A stretch of DNA of 7,221 nucleotides from Hydrogenophilales bacterium RIFOXYD1_FULL_62_11. GTDB lineage: Bacteria; Pseudomonadota; Gammaproteobacteria; Burkholderiales; Thiobacillaceae. Below the pieces are notes generated by a model. It made no database searches. It was not told the DNA's origin and saw only the letters and a program-made list of their open reading frames with translations. The number at the start of each line of letters is the position of its first letter. Positions within the stretch are counted from its first letter, which is position 1. Shown piece after piece: positions 6,688-7,221 of this stretch. The translations under genes and the position numbers were made by a program. The stretch lies in assembly GCA_001802655.1 (NCBI GenBank), contig MGZO01000130.1, positions 24,798-32,018 of the forward strand. Direction: 5' to 3'.

Positions 6688-6978
6688 ATGAACACACGTC
6701 ACATTGGAATGCTTGGACTGACCGTACTGGGGCTGGCGCTGGCTGTGCCCGCCCAAGCCAATCCGCGCGGTCCGGATGAATCGTTCATGCTGGCCCAGCG
6801 CGATAGCCGCGACAACGCTCGCCAGGATCCACGCGCCGAGAACAAGGACACACGCAACAGCAACAAGCGCGAAACGACTCGCGACGAACCTGCCGGCTAC
6901 GGCTATGGCTACGAGCGCCGCCAGCAACAGAATCAAGCTGACGACAAAGGCCGCGAGCCGCGTCCGCCGCGTCGCTAA
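6688..6978 (+). CDS. Small exported, highly charged, probably disordered protein
   Basis: This is a 96-residue protein of unknown function. Residues 1-24 form a clear Sec signal peptide: basic start (MNTRH), hydrophobic core (MLGLTVLGLALAV) and an AQA cleavage site before N25. The mature part, about 72 residues, has almost no hydrophobic core. It is dominated by Arg, Asp, Glu, Asn and Gln, with a short GYGYGYE patch and a basic proline-rich end (PRPPRR), so it is probably disordered in the periplasm. It has no cysteine and no lipobox. AAGGAG at 6677-6682 with 5 bases spacing fixes the ATG. The frame stays open far upstream, but that part lies antisense to the regulator gene and was rejected. 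It is divergent from the OmpR-like regulator and 47 bases upstream of another exported-protein gene, so the two are probably co-transcribed. I do not recognise a named family. Confidence 0.82.
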   Translation: MNTRHIGMLGLTVLGLALAVPAQANPRGPDESFMLAQRDSRDNARQDPRAENKDTRNSNKRETTRDEPAGYGYGYERRQQQNQADDKGREPRPPRR

Positions 6979-7025
6979 CCCCATCACCCACACGTACCAC
7001 TTTGAATCAAACAAGGAGAGTCCGC

Positions 7026-7221
7026 ATGAAATCACGCATCCTCAACACCGCACTGATCACCGCGCTGTTCGCAGCCAGTAGTGCTGCCCAGGCCGACCGA
7101 CGCCTGGACGACGAAATGATCGTACGCGCACCTGTCCTCGACAGCGTGCCGGTTTACGACATCGTCAACGAGCCGCGCCGGGAGTGCTGGACCGAAACCA
7201 CCGGCTATGAAACGCAGACCT
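7026..7221 (+). CDS. Exported protein, probable glycine-zipper 2TM family (3' end outside window)
   Basis: The first 65 codons of a gene cut by the window edge are visible. AAGGAG at 7013-7018, 7 bases before the ATG, supports the start. Residues 1-23 form a signal peptide (MKSR, a hydrophobic core, then AQA cleavage before D24). The following segment APVLDSVPVYDIVNEPRRECW resembles the N-terminal region found before the glycine zipper in proteins annotated as glycine-zipper 2TM (17-kDa surface antigen-like), where a Val-Pro-x-Tyr strand is followed by a conserved CW pair (here C54-W55). The glycine-rich zipper itself would lie beyond the window, so the family call is an inference. Members are thought to be outer-membrane or envelope-associated. 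There is no lipobox. It follows the small charged protein gene by 47 bases, probably in one operon. Confidence 0.75.
   Translation, partial: MKSRILNTALITALFAASSAAQADRRLDDEMIVRAPVLDSVPVYDIVNEPRRECWTETTGYETQT

Overview
The window is GC-rich, densely packed proteobacterial chromosome. The PilZ-DUF1631-GGDEF-EAL architecture, the OmpR/EnvZ-type regulators and the glycine-zipper-type exported protein suggest a betaproteobacterium, but this is inference from gene content and no species can be named. I see no tRNA, rRNA, CRISPR array, insertion sequence or phage gene.

Left edge, 1-427, plus strand. A near-consensus sigma-54 (-24/-12) promoter at 44-59 is followed by a Shine-Dalgarno and two tiny genes, 96-248 (50 aa) and 248-427 (59 aa). 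They overlap by one base (TAATG). The two peptides align without gaps over 37 residues with 20 identities, although their codons differ at many synonymous positions. They look like an ancient tandem duplication kept under protein-level selection. I recognise no family. This is the best candidate for something undescribed in the window.

Centre, 422-6540, minus strand. Three genes form an apparent operon, in transcription order: an OmpR-type response regulator (6540-5827), a giant four-module c-di-GMP protein (5741-1761; PilZ-like, DUF1631, degenerate GGDEF, apparently intact EAL), and an EnvZ-type membrane histidine kinase (1702-422). The kinase and regulator look like a cognate pair with a probable c-di-GMP phosphodiesterase placed between them, which suggests that the signal sensed by the kinase and c-di-GMP turnover are linked. 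The regulator gene has a sigma-70-like promoter whose predicted start point is the A of its own ATG (leaderless mRNA). A GTTACA-N4-GTTACA direct repeat lies immediately upstream of the -35, which fits autoregulation by an OmpR-family protein.

Right edge, 6688-7221, plus strand. Divergent from the regulator are two genes for exported proteins, both with strong Shine-Dalgarno sequences: a small, highly charged, probably disordered periplasmic protein (6688-6978) and the start of a probable glycine-zipper 2TM envelope protein cut by the window edge (from 7026). The OmpR-like box lies in the shared intergenic region, so these envelope genes are plausible targets of the system.
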